Assembly: GCA_023953845.1 (NCBI GenBank)
Contig: JAMLJC010000001.1
Coordinates: forward strand, 1,178,001-1,242,000
Reading direction: 5' to 3'
Length of the DNA stretch: 64,000 nt
From: Rhizobiaceae bacterium
Lineage (GTDB): Bacteria; Pseudomonadota; Alphaproteobacteria; Rhizobiales; Rhizobiaceae
Shown here: positions 50,745 to 59,686 of the stretch, one piece after another
How the letters are laid out: each line of letters begins with the position of its first letter
How positions within the stretch are numbered: the stretch's first letter is position 1
Notes under the pieces: model-generated
What the model was told of the DNA's origin: nothing
Database searches by the model: none
Seen by the model: the letters and a program-made list of their open reading frames with translations, nothing else
Made by a program: the position numbers and the translations under genes

Positions 50745-51134
50745 ATGATCTCCGATCGAATCGCACGATCCGCCGCCCGTTTCGCCCTGATTGCCGCCGT
50801 CATGACCGGCGTCCCGGCCGCCGCCCATCACGGCTGGTCCTGGACCGAGGACGGGATGTTCGAGTTGAGGGGGATCATCACCGATATCTATTTCGGCAAC
50901 CCCCATCCGACGCTCGATGTGGATGTCGAAGGCGAGAGCTGGAGGGTCGAGCTGGCAACGCCTTCGGCCACCACGCGCGCGGGGTTCACCGAGGACACCG
51001 CGAAGATCGGCGACGAGGTGACCGCGCTCGGCAATCGTTCGCGCGAAGAGACCGAACGGCGCATGAAGGCGGTGCGGATAACGGTGAACGGCAAATCCTA
51101 CGACGTCTATCCGAGCCGCGTTCCGCCGGCCTGA
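50745..51134 (+). CDS. DUF6152 exported protein
   Basis: A 129-residue precursor with a signal peptide (FALIAAVMTGVPAAA) and mature start HHGWSWTEDGMFELRG, then IYFGNPHPTLDVDVEG, the DUF6152 pattern. The double His at the mature N-terminus could bind copper. Function unknown. It is paired with a small membrane protein 5 nt downstream. Confidence 0.8.
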   Translation: MISDRIARSAARFALIAAVMTGVPAAAHHGWSWTEDGMFELRGIITDIYFGNPHPTLDVDVEGESWRVELATPSATTRAGFTEDTAKIGDEVTALGNRSREETERRMKAVRITVNGKSYDVYPSRVPPA

Positions 51135-51139
51135 CGTCG

Positions 51140-51589
51140 ATGGATTTATTCGGCAGCGTTGAGCAGTTGGCATTCGTCCAACTGCTCAAATCGTCCTTTG
51201 TCGTCTATCCGATCGTCAACGCACTGCACATTGCCTCGATCGGCATGCTGCTGACCTCGGTGCTCCTGCTCGACCTCAGCGCTCTCGGCCTCCTCCGGCC
51301 GCCCGGCGGAGCGGCTTTCATGGCGCTGATGCGCCGCACCGCCCTGATCGGCTTCGCCTCGGCTGCCGCGACGGGCCTGCTCCTCTTTTCCGTCCGCGCC
51401 GCACACTATGCGGGCTTGCCGGTGTTCCAGCTCAAGCTCGGCCTGATCGTCCTGGCGGGTTTCAACCTCCTTATCTTCCTGCGCCTCGAACCTCGCGATC
51501 CCGGCAAAATACTGCGATGGTCGGCCGCCGGCTCGCTCCTGATCTGGTCGGGCGTGCTGCTTTGCGGCCGCTTCATCGGCTTCGTCTGA
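51140..51589 (+). CDS. DUF6644-like membrane protein
   Basis: A 149-residue membrane protein with four hydrophobic helices and HIASIGMLLTSVLLLDL in the first, resembling DUF6644/DUF2214-type proteins. A histidine in helix 1 and another near SVRAAHYAGL could be heme or metal ligands. It is usually seen next to DUF6152 genes, as here. Function unknown. Confidence 0.75.
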   Translation: MDLFGSVEQLAFVQLLKSSFVVYPIVNALHIASIGMLLTSVLLLDLSALGLLRPPGGAAFMALMRRTALIGFASAAATGLLLFSVRAAHYAGLPVFQLKLGLIVLAGFNLLIFLRLEPRDPGKILRWSAAGSLLIWSGVLLCGRFIGFV

Positions 51590-51670
51590 GCGCCGGGCAG
51601 GCGCGATTTCCACAGGCCGGCTTGCCGAATGCATGGCGTTTGGACAGTGTGGGGCCAAACGGAGGCGGGC

Positions 51671-52429
51671 ATGCGCGGCGAGATTCTGCATTACGACGTC
51701 AGTCAGGGCATCGGCTTCATCAGCGCCGACGACGGAACGCGCTACATGTTCTCGCGCAACGATCTCATGCAGTCGCAACGCATTGGGAAGGGCCTCAAGG
51801 TCGATTTCCGTCCCGACGGACAGAATGCGCGGGAAGTCTATATCGCCGACCCGCGTGGCCCCGTACCATCACAGGCAGGCCGCGCCGGAGCGACCAGCGT
51901 GCCTTCCGTGGGGCAAAGCCCCGCCCAGTCCGCTGCTCCGGGAAGCAATCAGGCCGGCCAGCCATGGGCGCCGCCCGCTGCGCCTTATCCTTCCATGACC
52001 GGCGGAGCGCCGGATCTCGGCGTCTGGGGCTATTTCCGGTATTGCGTGACGTCCGGCTACGCCAATTTCCGCGATCGCGCCCGACGGAAGGAGTACTGGA
52101 GCTTCATCCTGTTCTACATGATGGCAATGATGGCGATTTCCTTTGTCGGCATGGTGATCGACGGTGTGATCGGCAATATGGACGATGGCGGCGTGCCCTT
52201 CGTCACGATGGTCGTCATGGGGCTTGCCGTGCTCTTTTTCATGGTGCCGGCGATCTCCGTCACCGTCCGGCGCTTCCACGATGTCGGCCTGTCGGGCTGG
52301 CTCTACCTGCTGTTCGTCGTCCTGTCCTTCGTCTACATCGGAGGCATCATCATTTTCGTGATCACCCTCATCGCATCGCAGAAGCACGACAACAAATGGG
52401 GACCGGTGCCGAGCGGCATCCGGATGTAA
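51671..52429 (+). CDS. Cold-shock-like domain fused to DUF805 membrane domain
   Basis: A 252-residue protein. The N-terminal 65 residues look like a cold-shock beta-barrel (MRGEILHYDVSQGIGFISADDG, FSRNDLM). A Pro/Gln/Ser-rich linker (about 75-115) joins a DUF805 membrane domain (YFRDRARRKEYWSF region, AISVTVRRFHDVGLSGW) with four helices. The start at 51671 has GGAGGCGGGC ahead. This architecture occurs in alphaproteobacteria; function is unknown. Confidence 0.85.
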   Translation: MRGEILHYDVSQGIGFISADDGTRYMFSRNDLMQSQRIGKGLKVDFRPDGQNAREVYIADPRGPVPSQAGRAGATSVPSVGQSPAQSAAPGSNQAGQPWAPPAAPYPSMTGGAPDLGVWGYFRYCVTSGYANFRDRARRKEYWSFILFYMMAMMAISFVGMVIDGVIGNMDDGGVPFVTMVVMGLAVLFFMVPAISVTVRRFHDVGLSGWLYLLFVVLSFVYIGGIIIFVITLIASQKHDNKWGPVPSGIRM

Positions 52430-52430
52430 A

Positions 52431-52453
52431 AAGCCGCCCGGCAGGGGCGGCTT
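52431..52453. terminator. Bidirectional terminator between DUF805 gene and leuB
   Basis: A 9-bp stem AAGCCGCCC/GGGCGGCTT with a 5-nt loop, directly after the DUF805 gene stop. A-tract before and TT after are short, but symmetry suits both convergent genes. Confidence 0.6.
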
Positions 52454-52486
52454 CGTTCGCGCGAGACCGTGCGGCAAACACGGCGC

Positions 52487-53599
52487 CTATGCGATCAGCG
52501 CCTGGAACTTCTCCGCGATCTTGTCGCCCATGTCTGCCGTGCCAAGTTCGATGCAGCCGTCCGACATGATGTCCTTCGTGCGGTAGCCCTCGTCGAGCAC
52601 GGCGGCGATCGCCGATTCGAGGCGGTCAGCCTCCGACACCATGTTGAAGGAATAGCGCAGGCACATGGCGAAGGACGCGATCATGGCGATCGGGTTGGCG
52701 ATGCCTTTGCCGGCAATGTCCGGCGCCGAGCCGTGCACGGGCTCGTAGAGCGCCTTGCGGCTGCTCGTCTTGGGATCGGGCGCGCCGAGCGAAGCCGAGG
52801 GCAACATGCCCAGCGAGCCGGTCAGCATCGCCGCCACGTCCGACAGCATGTCGCCGAACAGATTGTCGGTCACGATCACGTCGAACTGCTTGGGCCAGCG
52901 CACGAGTTGCATGCCGCCGGCATCGGCCAGCATGTGGTCGAGCTTGACGTCGGAATATTTCGCCTTGTGCGTGGCCGTCACCACCTCGTTCCACAGCACG
53001 CCGGACTTCATGACGTTGCGCTTTTCCATGGACGTGACGTGGTTCTTTCGCGTGCGGGCGAGTTCGAAGGCGACACCCGCTATGCGCTCGATCTCGAACG
53101 TGTCGTAGACCTGCGTGTCGATGCCGCGCTTCTGGCCATTGCCGAGATCGATGATCTCCTTCGGCTCGCCGAAATAGACGCCGCCGGTCAATTCGCGCAC
53201 GATGAGGATGTCGAGACCTTCGACCACATCCTGCTTGAGCGAGGAGGATGCGGCCAGCGCCGGATAGCAGATGGCCGGGCGCAGGTTGGCGAAGAGCTGC
53301 ATATCCTTGCGCAGGCGCAGCAGACCGGCTTCCGGACGCACATCGTAAGGCACGCCGTCCCACTTCGGCCCGCCGACGGCGCCGAACAGCACCGCGTCGG
53401 CAGCCATCGCCTTTGCCATGTCCTCTTCCGAGATCGCCTTGCCGTGGGCGTCGTAGGCGCAACCGCCGACCAGGCCTTCCTCGGTCTCGAAGCCGGCGCC
53501 GAACTTGTCGTTCATGATCGCGATCAGCTTCTTCACTTCAGCCATGGCCTCGGGGCCGATTCCGTCGCCGGGCAGCAGGAGAAGTTTACGCGATGCCAT
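52487..53599 (-). CDS. leuB: 3-isopropylmalate dehydrogenase
   Basis: A 370-residue decarboxylating dehydrogenase of leucine synthesis. Start LLLLPGDGIGPEAMAEV, substrate-site LLRLRKDMQLFANLRP, and metal/NAD motifs VTDNLFGDMLSDVAAML and EPVHGSAPDIAGKGIANP are intact. ATG at 53599 with GAGAGGG upstream. Separated from leuD by a broken RidA-family gene and an exported-protein gene. Confidence 0.96.
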   Translation of the reverse strand: MASRKLLLLPGDGIGPEAMAEVKKLIAIMNDKFGAGFETEEGLVGGCAYDAHGKAISEEDMAKAMAADAVLFGAVGGPKWDGVPYDVRPEAGLLRLRKDMQLFANLRPAICYPALAASSSLKQDVVEGLDILIVRELTGGVYFGEPKEIIDLGNGQKRGIDTQVYDTFEIERIAGVAFELARTRKNHVTSMEKRNVMKSGVLWNEVVTATHKAKYSDVKLDHMLADAGGMQLVRWPKQFDVIVTDNLFGDMLSDVAAMLTGSLGMLPSASLGAPDPKTSSRKALYEPVHGSAPDIAGKGIANPIAMIASFAMCLRYSFNMVSEADRLESAIAAVLDEGYRTKDIMSDGCIELGTADMGDKIAEKFQALIA

Positions 53600-53708
53600 T
53601 GAAAATCCCTCTCGATGAAGTCGGGCCTTGCTAACCTCCGAAGCCATCAGGCGCAAGGCATTTGATCGCGCGGCGTCGCCGGGACGTCCTGTTCGTTCAT
53701 ACTGCAAT

Positions 53709-54095
53709 TCAGGGATTGCGCCTGAGCGCCGTCACCTCGATCTCGATCTTCATTTCCGGCTCGGCAAGATCGCAAACGACGAGCGTCGCCGCCGGTCTGA
53801 TATCGCCGAAAGCTTCGCCGAAGACCGGGTAGACCGCCTTTACGAAGGCACGGTCGGTCACGTAGTAGTGCGCCCGCACCACGTCGGCCATGTCGAAGCC
53901 GGCATCCGTGAGCGCCTTGCGGATGGTATCCAGCGCATTGCGGGCCTACTCCTCCACCGCATCCGGCATCGACATGGTGGCATAATCGTAGCCGGTGGTG
54001 CCGGCCACGAAGCACCAGTCGCCCTGCACGACGGCGCGGGAGTAGCCGGCGGTCTTCTCGAAGGGCGATCCGGTGGAGATCAGCTTGCGGGTCAT
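53709..54095 (-). pseudogene. RidA/YjgF family gene interrupted by an in-frame TAG
   Basis: From ATG 54095 the frame reads a RidA-like protein (MTRKLISTGSPFEKTAGYSR, DWCFVAGTTGYDYA) to a TAG at 53946-53948, then continues in the same frame without shift as ARNALDTIRKALTDAGF and AHYYVTDRAFV to the normal end at 53709. One C-to-T change of a Gln codon (CAG, typical at this VEEQ position) explains it. RidA proteins hydrolyse reactive enamine/imine intermediates. Either a recent pseudogene or a sequencing error. Confidence 0.8.
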
Positions 54096-54099
54096 GGGA

Positions 54100-54933
54100 T
54101 CACTGCCGGTTTGGGCCGATGGCGGCGTCCATCGCCGTCTTCAACGACGCCGGCCACGTCGCCGGATCGGGCCATGTCATGATCTGCGGATCGCCCTGCT
54201 GTGCGAAATAGAGTTTTTTCGCCTTCGGGTCGATTGCCATGAAACTGTCGGAGACGCCGCAGGCATGCGGCACGCAGCCATAGCCGGTGACCGTGCCGTC
54301 GTCCTGCAATTCCGCGTCGCCGCCGGTGAGCAGGCCGGTAACCACATCGGTCAGATCGTTGCCCAGCAGCGCCTTCGCCGCATCGTATATGGCGGCGTTG
54401 TCGAAGGCCTCGACCATGTAACCGGTGGCCTCCGGGTCGAAATCGTCCCAGCCGGTGTCCGGCTGCGGCGTGAAGGAGAGATCGCCGGCCGTGCGGACGC
54501 CTTCGTCGGGCGACCAGTATTGCAGCGCCGCCGTTTCACCGGGAAGCAGGAAAGGCACGAAATAGATGCGCGAATCGCCGATCGAAGCCGGCGGCGCCCC
54601 GCAATCCTCGCCGACCACCACGTCCCTGAGCGCTCCGTCCTTCTTCCAGACGATCACGGTAGAAGTGCCGCACTGGTTGCCGCCGTCGCCCACCGAGAAT
54701 AGCGCGACGCTCGTCTCGCCGACCTTTGTTTCCTTGTCGAAGAAGACGGCGTAGTTGCGCGCGATCTCCCGGCCGTCATAGGTCAGGACCTTCTCGTAGT
54801 CCTCGTTCTGGGTGATGGTGAAGGTGCCGCCGTCGAACGGTATGTTTTCCGGCGGCGCGATATCCTGCGCCAGCACGGGACCGGCCAGCAGTCCGACGAT
54901 GCCGAGGGCGGCAAACGTCTTGCGAGCCATCAT
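54100..54933 (-). CDS. Exported protein of unknown function
   Basis: A 277-residue precursor with a signal peptide (FAALGIVGLLAGPVLAQD). The mature protein is acidic and beta-rich with paired cysteines (NQCGTST, EDCGAPP, GYGCVPHACGVSD), suggesting disulfides. Three adjacent ATGs exist; GGAGG is 6 nt before the one at 54933. It lies between the broken RidA gene and leuD. No family recognised. Confidence 0.7.
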   Translation of the reverse strand: MMARKTFAALGIVGLLAGPVLAQDIAPPENIPFDGGTFTITQNEDYEKVLTYDGREIARNYAVFFDKETKVGETSVALFSVGDGGNQCGTSTVIVWKKDGALRDVVVGEDCGAPPASIGDSRIYFVPFLLPGETAALQYWSPDEGVRTAGDLSFTPQPDTGWDDFDPEATGYMVEAFDNAAIYDAAKALLGNDLTDVVTGLLTGGDAELQDDGTVTGYGCVPHACGVSDSFMAIDPKAKKLYFAQQGDPQIMTWPDPATWPASLKTAMDAAIGPNRQ

Positions 54934-54980
54934 CGCCATCCTCCACGAAACAGCCGGCGCACCCCGCGGCAGAGCTTCGG

Positions 54981-55586
54981 TCAGGCCCAGGGCCGGCTTT
55001 CGGCGGTGGCCTGCTCGAAACGATCGATCGCCGGCGCCTTTTCCATGGTCAGGCCGATATCGTCGAGGCCGTTGAGCAGGCAATAGCGCTTGAAATCGTC
55101 AAGGTCGAACTTGATGACGCCGCCGTCCGGCCCACGTATTTCCTTCTCCTCGAGATCGACGGTGAGCGTCGCATTGGACCCGCGCGAGGCGTCGTCCAGC
55201 AGCTTTTCCAGATCCTCGGCGCTGACCGTTACCGGCAAAATGCCGTTCTTGAAGCAGTTGTTGTAGAAGATGTCGGCGAACGAGGTCGAGATCACGCAGC
55301 GGATGCCGAAATCGAGCAGTGCCCATGGAGCATGTTCGCGGCTCGATCCGCAGCCGAAATTGTCGCCGGCGACCAGAATCTGCGCCTTGCGATAGGCCGG
55401 CTTGTTGAGCACGAAATCCGGATTTTCGCTGCCGTCCTCGTTGAAGCGCATCTCGGCGAACAGGCCCTTGCTGAGACCCGTGCGCTTGATGGTCTTCAGA
55501 TAGTCCTTCGGGATGATCATGTCCGTATCGACGTTGACGATCGGCAGAGGCGCCGCGACACCCGTGAGCTTGTTGAATTTGTCCAT
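54981..55586 (-). CDS. leuD: 3-isopropylmalate dehydratase small subunit
   Basis: A 201-residue subunit, exactly the rhizobial LeuD length. It begins MDKFNKLTGVAAPLP; the substrate-recognition segment VDTDMIIPKDYLKT and the swivelling-domain motif GDNFGCGSSREHAPWAL are present. An in-frame ATG at 55598 is less likely. It pairs with LeuC, which is encoded outside the window. Confidence 0.96.
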   Translation of the reverse strand: MDKFNKLTGVAAPLPIVNVDTDMIIPKDYLKTIKRTGLSKGLFAEMRFNEDGSENPDFVLNKPAYRKAQILVAGDNFGCGSSREHAPWALLDFGIRCVISTSFADIFYNNCFKNGILPVTVSAEDLEKLLDDASRGSNATLTVDLEEKEIRGPDGGVIKFDLDDFKRYCLLNGLDDIGLTMEKAPAIDRFEQATAESRPWA

Positions 55587-55715
55587 GGCCGTGCCCATTC
55601 CTGAATTTCAGCCTGCTTTACACAAGCCGGCAGCGGATTCAAAGGGCGTTCACCGGCTATTGAGATAGCAGCGGTTCGCCCTTGATCGCCGGAGCCGTGG
55701 CGCCATCTCCGTTTC

Positions 55716-56483
55716 ATGGGCGCTATTCATGTCGGCACGGCGGGCTGGAGCATATCATCCGTATATAAAGCGGATTTTCCGGCGACCGGCACCCATCTCG
55801 AGCGATACGCCGCCCGCTTCGACTGCGTCGAGATCAATTCCTCGTTCTACCGGCCGCACCGGCACGAGACCTATACGCGCTGGGCAAATTCGGTGCCGGA
55901 CGGTTTCCGCTTCTCGGTGAAGGTGCCGAAATCGATCACCCACGAGAAGAGGTTGAGAAACTATGACAGCCTGCTCGACGCATTTCTCGGAGAAGTTTCG
56001 GGCCTCGGCGACAAGCTTGCCGTGCTGCTCGTGCAGACGCCGCCCAGCCTTGCTTTCGAGGCGTCCACGGTCGAGGTCTTTCTGCGGGCGGTCCTGTCCG
56101 CCAGCACCGGCCGAATCGTCGTCGAGGCCCGTCATGGGAGTTGGTTCAAGCCGGAGGCTGAAAGCCTGCTCGCAGACCTCGGCGTGGCGCAGGTCGCCGC
56201 CGATCCTCCGCATGGAGGCAGCGTTGCTCCCGCAACAGCCGGTCGAACCGGGATCGCCTATTTCCGTTTTCACGGCCGGCCGCGCATCTACTATTCCAAC
56301 TATGATGCTGCCGCCCTCGAAGGGATCGCGTCCGACCTCAAAATGGCGGCCCACGGCGGTCCGGTCTGGTGCATCTTCGACAATACCGCCGAAGGTCATG
56401 CGCTCGCCAATGCGCGCGATATGCTGGCGCTGCTCGGCAGCGCGCGGGATGGCGACGGGCCACCGGGCTCGATCAATCGCTAA
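55716..56483 (+). CDS. DUF72 family protein
   Basis: A 255-residue TIM-barrel-like DUF72 protein: IHVGTAGWS at the start, FDCVEINSSFYRPH, FRFSVKVPKSITHEKRL, VEARHGSWF and a late YFRFHGRP. Activity is unestablished. Divergent from leuD with 129 nt between. Confidence 0.9.
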   Translation: MGAIHVGTAGWSISSVYKADFPATGTHLERYAARFDCVEINSSFYRPHRHETYTRWANSVPDGFRFSVKVPKSITHEKRLRNYDSLLDAFLGEVSGLGDKLAVLLVQTPPSLAFEASTVEVFLRAVLSASTGRIVVEARHGSWFKPEAESLLADLGVAQVAADPPHGGSVAPATAGRTGIAYFRFHGRPRIYYSNYDAAALEGIASDLKMAAHGGPVWCIFDNTAEGHALANARDMLALLGSARDGDGPPGSINR

Positions 56484-56669
56484 ATTCCTGCGGAATTCCT
56501 TTGCCGGGTGGTTATCCGCCCGGCCTATCCTGACGCACGCGCAATCGGAGAAAAGCATAGATGAGATCGGCGGCGGCGGCATTTGCAGCGCCATCGGCGG
56601 AACGGCCGATCCGAAGATCGAGACGGTCGAGCCCGAGCCCGAGCCGGCGCAATAGCGATCGGCGAACGC

Positions 56670-57839
56670 TCAGATGACGTTCAGCTCGCGGAACGGCCTG
56701 CCTTCCGCCACCCGCTCGTAGCCGAAGGCAGAGCAATCGATGGTGCGATAGCCGCCATGGACGATCAGTTCGGCGATGGCTCGGCCCACGGCGGGAGCCT
56801 GCTGGAGGCCGTGGCCGGAAAAACCGTTGGCGAACAGGAAGTTCGAAACTTCGGGGTGTGGTCCAATCACGCCATTCTGATCCAGCGTGTTGTAGTCGTA
56901 GTGCCCGGCCCAGGCGCGGGTCGGCTTGATCGCTTCGAAGGCGGGGATTCGGGTCGCAAGCGTCGGCCAGATGATCTCTTCGAACAGCGGCCAGTCCGGC
57001 TCGAAATCCTTCGGATCGGCCGCTGCCTCGCCTTCCGACGTCTCGGCGCCGCCGGTGAGGTAGACCGAGCCCTCCGGCCGCACATAGATGCCGCCCGGAT
57101 CGACCAGCAGCGGCATGTCGGCATATTTTTCACGCGCCTCGAAGACGAAGACCGTGCGCTTGCGCGGCTCGACGGGAAGGACAAGTCCGGCCATGGCCGC
57201 GACCTTGCCGGCATTGGGACCGGCGGCGTTCACGACCGTCCCGGCTTCGAGCCGCTCGCCCGTGTCGAGCGTGACGCTGGTGACCCGGTTGCCGCTGCGC
57301 TCGATGCCAGTGACGCTCGCGGTGATCAGATCGACATCCATCGTCTTCAGCGCCTTGCGCAGAAGCCCGAGCATGGCATGCGCGTCGAACCAGCCTTCGC
57401 CGCTGCGGCCATAGACGCCGCCGGCGACACCTTCCGCCGATAGCCAGGGAAAGCGCCGCTCTAGCGCGTCCGGTCCCTCAAGCACGACATCCGCCCCTTC
57501 GGCAACCTGTGTCCGGTGATTGGCCTCCAGAACCGGCAGACCCTCTTCCGACGCCAGGATCAGGTACCCGCCCTCGCGGAAGGAGATATCGGCTTCCATC
57601 CCGAACTCCTCCTTCAGCCGGCGGAAGAGGCCTAGCGTGAACCGCGACAGGCGGATGTTTTCCGGGATGGAGAACTGCTGGCGGATGGACGCCATGGACA
57701 GGGTGGTCGCGGCATGCGGGAATTGCGGATCGCGCTCGACCAGCGCGATACGGCCGCCAAAACCTTCCTTGCGGAGGAAATAGGCGACCGAGCTTCCGAC
57801 GATGGCGCCGCCGATGATGATGACGTCGTAGCGTGACAT
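56670..57839 (-). CDS. FAD-dependent oxidoreductase (DAO family, FOXRED1-like)
   Basis: A 389-residue flavoprotein: IIIGGAIVGSSVAYFLRKEG at the N-terminus (GxGxxG variant with Gly-Gly-Ala), and a FAD-contact NGFSGHGLQQAPAVGRAI near 350. It groups with FOXRED1/sarcosine-oxidase-like enzymes; substrate unknown. Divergent from a CitE-like lyase gene across 92 nt. Confidence 0.88.
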   Translation of the reverse strand: MSRYDVIIIGGAIVGSSVAYFLRKEGFGGRIALVERDPQFPHAATTLSMASIRQQFSIPENIRLSRFTLGLFRRLKEEFGMEADISFREGGYLILASEEGLPVLEANHRTQVAEGADVVLEGPDALERRFPWLSAEGVAGGVYGRSGEGWFDAHAMLGLLRKALKTMDVDLITASVTGIERSGNRVTSVTLDTGERLEAGTVVNAAGPNAGKVAAMAGLVLPVEPRKRTVFVFEAREKYADMPLLVDPGGIYVRPEGSVYLTGGAETSEGEAAADPKDFEPDWPLFEEIIWPTLATRIPAFEAIKPTRAWAGHYDYNTLDQNGVIGPHPEVSNFLFANGFSGHGLQQAPAVGRAIAELIVHGGYRTIDCSAFGYERVAEGRPFRELNVI

Positions 57840-57931
57840 TCCGAGCCTCGAAAATCGTGGCCGACAGAACCAGCTTTGTCGTTGTCCCGCAAGGTCTTGC
57901 CTATAGAGCCAGACGGGAGCATGACAACCGG

Positions 57932-58828
57932 ATGCAGCCAGTCATTCGCAAATTCCGTTTACGGCGATCCGTCCTCTACGTGCCTGCCACCAACGGGAAG
58001 GCGCTGGCGAAGATCGAGTCGCTTCCCTGCGACGCGGTCGTCGTCGATCTGGAAGATTCGGTCGGCTCGGCCGAGAAGGAAGCGGCGCGCGAATCGCTGA
58101 AGCGTTTCTTCGCTGGAAGGTCGTGGGGCGCGCGCGAAATCGTCATCCGCGTCAACGCCCTGTCGAGCGAATGGGGCGTCGACGACCTGACGCTCGCGGG
58201 ATCGCTCGCTCCCGACGCCATCCTGCTGCCGAAGGTCGAGACGCCGCGCGACATTCTGGAGGCGAACGACGCGCTGGACGAGGCCGACGTGCCGGAAACG
58301 ACGGCGCTATGGGCGATGATCGAGACGCCGCGCGCGATGCTCAATATCGGCGCGATCGCCGAACTCGGCCGTGACCGCTCCTCGCGGCTCGCCTGCTTCG
58401 TCGCCGGCGCCAACGATCTGGTCAAGGAAACCGGGACGCGCGACACGCCCGACCGGCGCTACCTGACGCCGTGGCTCATGCAGATGGTGCTCGCCGCGCG
58501 GGCCGGCGGCATCGACGTTCTGGACGGCGTCTTCAACGATTTTCGCGACCTCGACGGTTTCACCCGCCAGTGTACGGAATCCGCCACGATGGGTTTCGAC
58601 GGCAGGACGCTGATCCATCCGACCCAGATCAGCCCGGCCAACACGGCCTTCTCGCCCCCGGCGGAAGCCGTGGCGGACGCGCAGGCGATCGTCGCCGCCT
58701 TCGCCAGACTGGAAAACGCCGGCAAGGGCGTCATCCAGATCGACGGCCGCATGGTTGAGCGGTTGCATCTCGATCAGGCCGAAAGGCTGCTGGCGAGGGT
58801 TGCCGCAGCAACGGACCGAGGCGCATAA
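57932..58828 (+). CDS. HpcH/HpaI aldolase/citrate lyase beta-subunit family (CitE-like)
   Basis: A 298-residue CoA-ester lyase-type TIM barrel: RRSVLYVPATNGKALAKI, DAVVVDLEDSV, then METAL residues in MIETPRAMLNIG (Glu) and CFVAGANDLVKE (Asp), and GRTLIHPTQISPAN. It may cleave malyl-CoA, citramalyl-CoA or similar. ATG at 57932 with GGGAGC upstream. Confidence 0.88.
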   Translation: MQPVIRKFRLRRSVLYVPATNGKALAKIESLPCDAVVVDLEDSVGSAEKEAARESLKRFFAGRSWGAREIVIRVNALSSEWGVDDLTLAGSLAPDAILLPKVETPRDILEANDALDEADVPETTALWAMIETPRAMLNIGAIAELGRDRSSRLACFVAGANDLVKETGTRDTPDRRYLTPWLMQMVLAARAGGIDVLDGVFNDFRDLDGFTRQCTESATMGFDGRTLIHPTQISPANTAFSPPAEAVADAQAIVAAFARLENAGKGVIQIDGRMVERLHLDQAERLLARVAAATDRGA

Positions 58829-58865
58829 TTCTCCGACACCTCATTCCCGCAACGGCTGTTCTCCT

Positions 58866-59072
58866 ATGAAACTCTACCGCTTCCTCACCGGTCCTGACGA
58901 TGCAAGCTTCTGCCACAAGGTGACGGCTGCGCTGAACAAGGGCTGGCACATCTACGGTTCGCCCACCTACGCCTATGATTCGGCGAGCCAGACCATGCGC
59001 TGCGGGCAGGCCGTGGTGAAGGATATCGAAGGCAAGGATTACGATCCGGCGATGAAGCTCGGTGAACAGTAG
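58866..59072 (+). CDS. DUF1737 protein
   Basis: A 68-residue protein with the DUF1737 pattern (LYRFLTGPDDASFCHKVTAALNKGW, then YGSPTYAYD and CGQAVVK). Function unknown. It follows the CitE-like gene by 37 nt and probably shares its transcript. Confidence 0.87.
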   Translation: MKLYRFLTGPDDASFCHKVTAALNKGWHIYGSPTYAYDSASQTMRCGQAVVKDIEGKDYDPAMKLGEQ

Positions 59073-59086
59073 CAAGGGCGAAAAGC

Positions 59087-59509
59087 TTACTCGACGCTCG
59101 CCTCGATCCGCTCCATGTCGTCGTCCGAGAGGCCGAAATGGTGGCCGATCTCGTGGATCAGCACATGGGTGACGATGTCGCCCAGCGTCTCCTCGTTCTC
59201 GGCCCAGTAATCCAGTATGGCGCGGCGGTAGAGGGTGACGCGGTTCGGCCCCTCTCCCGTCGCCGGGTTCCAGCGCTCGGCGATGCCGCGCCCCTCGAAT
59301 AGGCCGAGCAGGTCGAACGGCGTTTCGAGCGAGAGATCGTCCATGATCTCGTCGGTCGGGAATTCCGCGATCTGGATGACGATCTCGCCGGTCAGCTTGC
59401 GAAAATCTTCCGGCAGATGCGCATAGGCTTCCAGCGCCATGAATTCCAGTTCATCGATTGAAGGCGAAAGCTGATCATGCCAGGCGCGGGTCTGGTAGAT
59501 GCGGGCCAT
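59087..59509 (-). CDS. Metallopeptidase family (MMP-like, HExxH) protein
   Basis: A 140-residue acidic protein with the zinc-peptidase motif HEIGHHFGL (His119, Glu120, His123) and RVTLYRRAILDYW upstream, as in the small possible-zinc-metallopeptidase family of alphaproteobacteria. The ATG at 59509 (MARIYQTRAWH) has AAAAGGAGCACGC ahead. Substrate unknown. Confidence 0.9.
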   Translation of the reverse strand: MARIYQTRAWHDQLSPSIDELEFMALEAYAHLPEDFRKLTGEIVIQIAEFPTDEIMDDLSLETPFDLLGLFEGRGIAERWNPATGEGPNRVTLYRRAILDYWAENEETLGDIVTHVLIHEIGHHFGLSDDDMERIEASVE

Positions 59510-59653
59510 GCGTGCTCCTTTTGCCCGCATATAGCCCGTTGTCCGGCGCCTTTCGAGCCCCCGAAAACCTGCTCTTCCATGCCTTCTTCCGTCTCAAAGG
59601 AATAAATTCCTTCAGGTCGGCTTGACTCCGCTGCTCTCTTCTGGAATCCATTG

Positions 59654-59668
59654 GAACATAACAGGAAC
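59654..59668. promoter_or_regulatory. LexA (SOS) box of the imuA-imuB-dnaE2 operon
   Basis: GAAC-ATAACAG-GAAC; on the other strand GTTC-N7-GTTC, the alphaproteobacterial LexA direct-repeat consensus. It ends 19 nt before the imuA start, so LexA would occlude transcription until DNA damage. Confidence 0.85.
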
Positions 59669-59686
59669 ATATGCAGTGTGAACGCC

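Noticed and set aside
56484..56669. Open frame ending at 56655 with a DEIGGGGICSAIGG start and Glu/Pro tail, after GGAG and an ATA codon
   Set aside because: Looks protein-like but has no ATG, GTG or TTG at the right place; only a non-standard ATA follows the Shine-Dalgarno-like GGAG.
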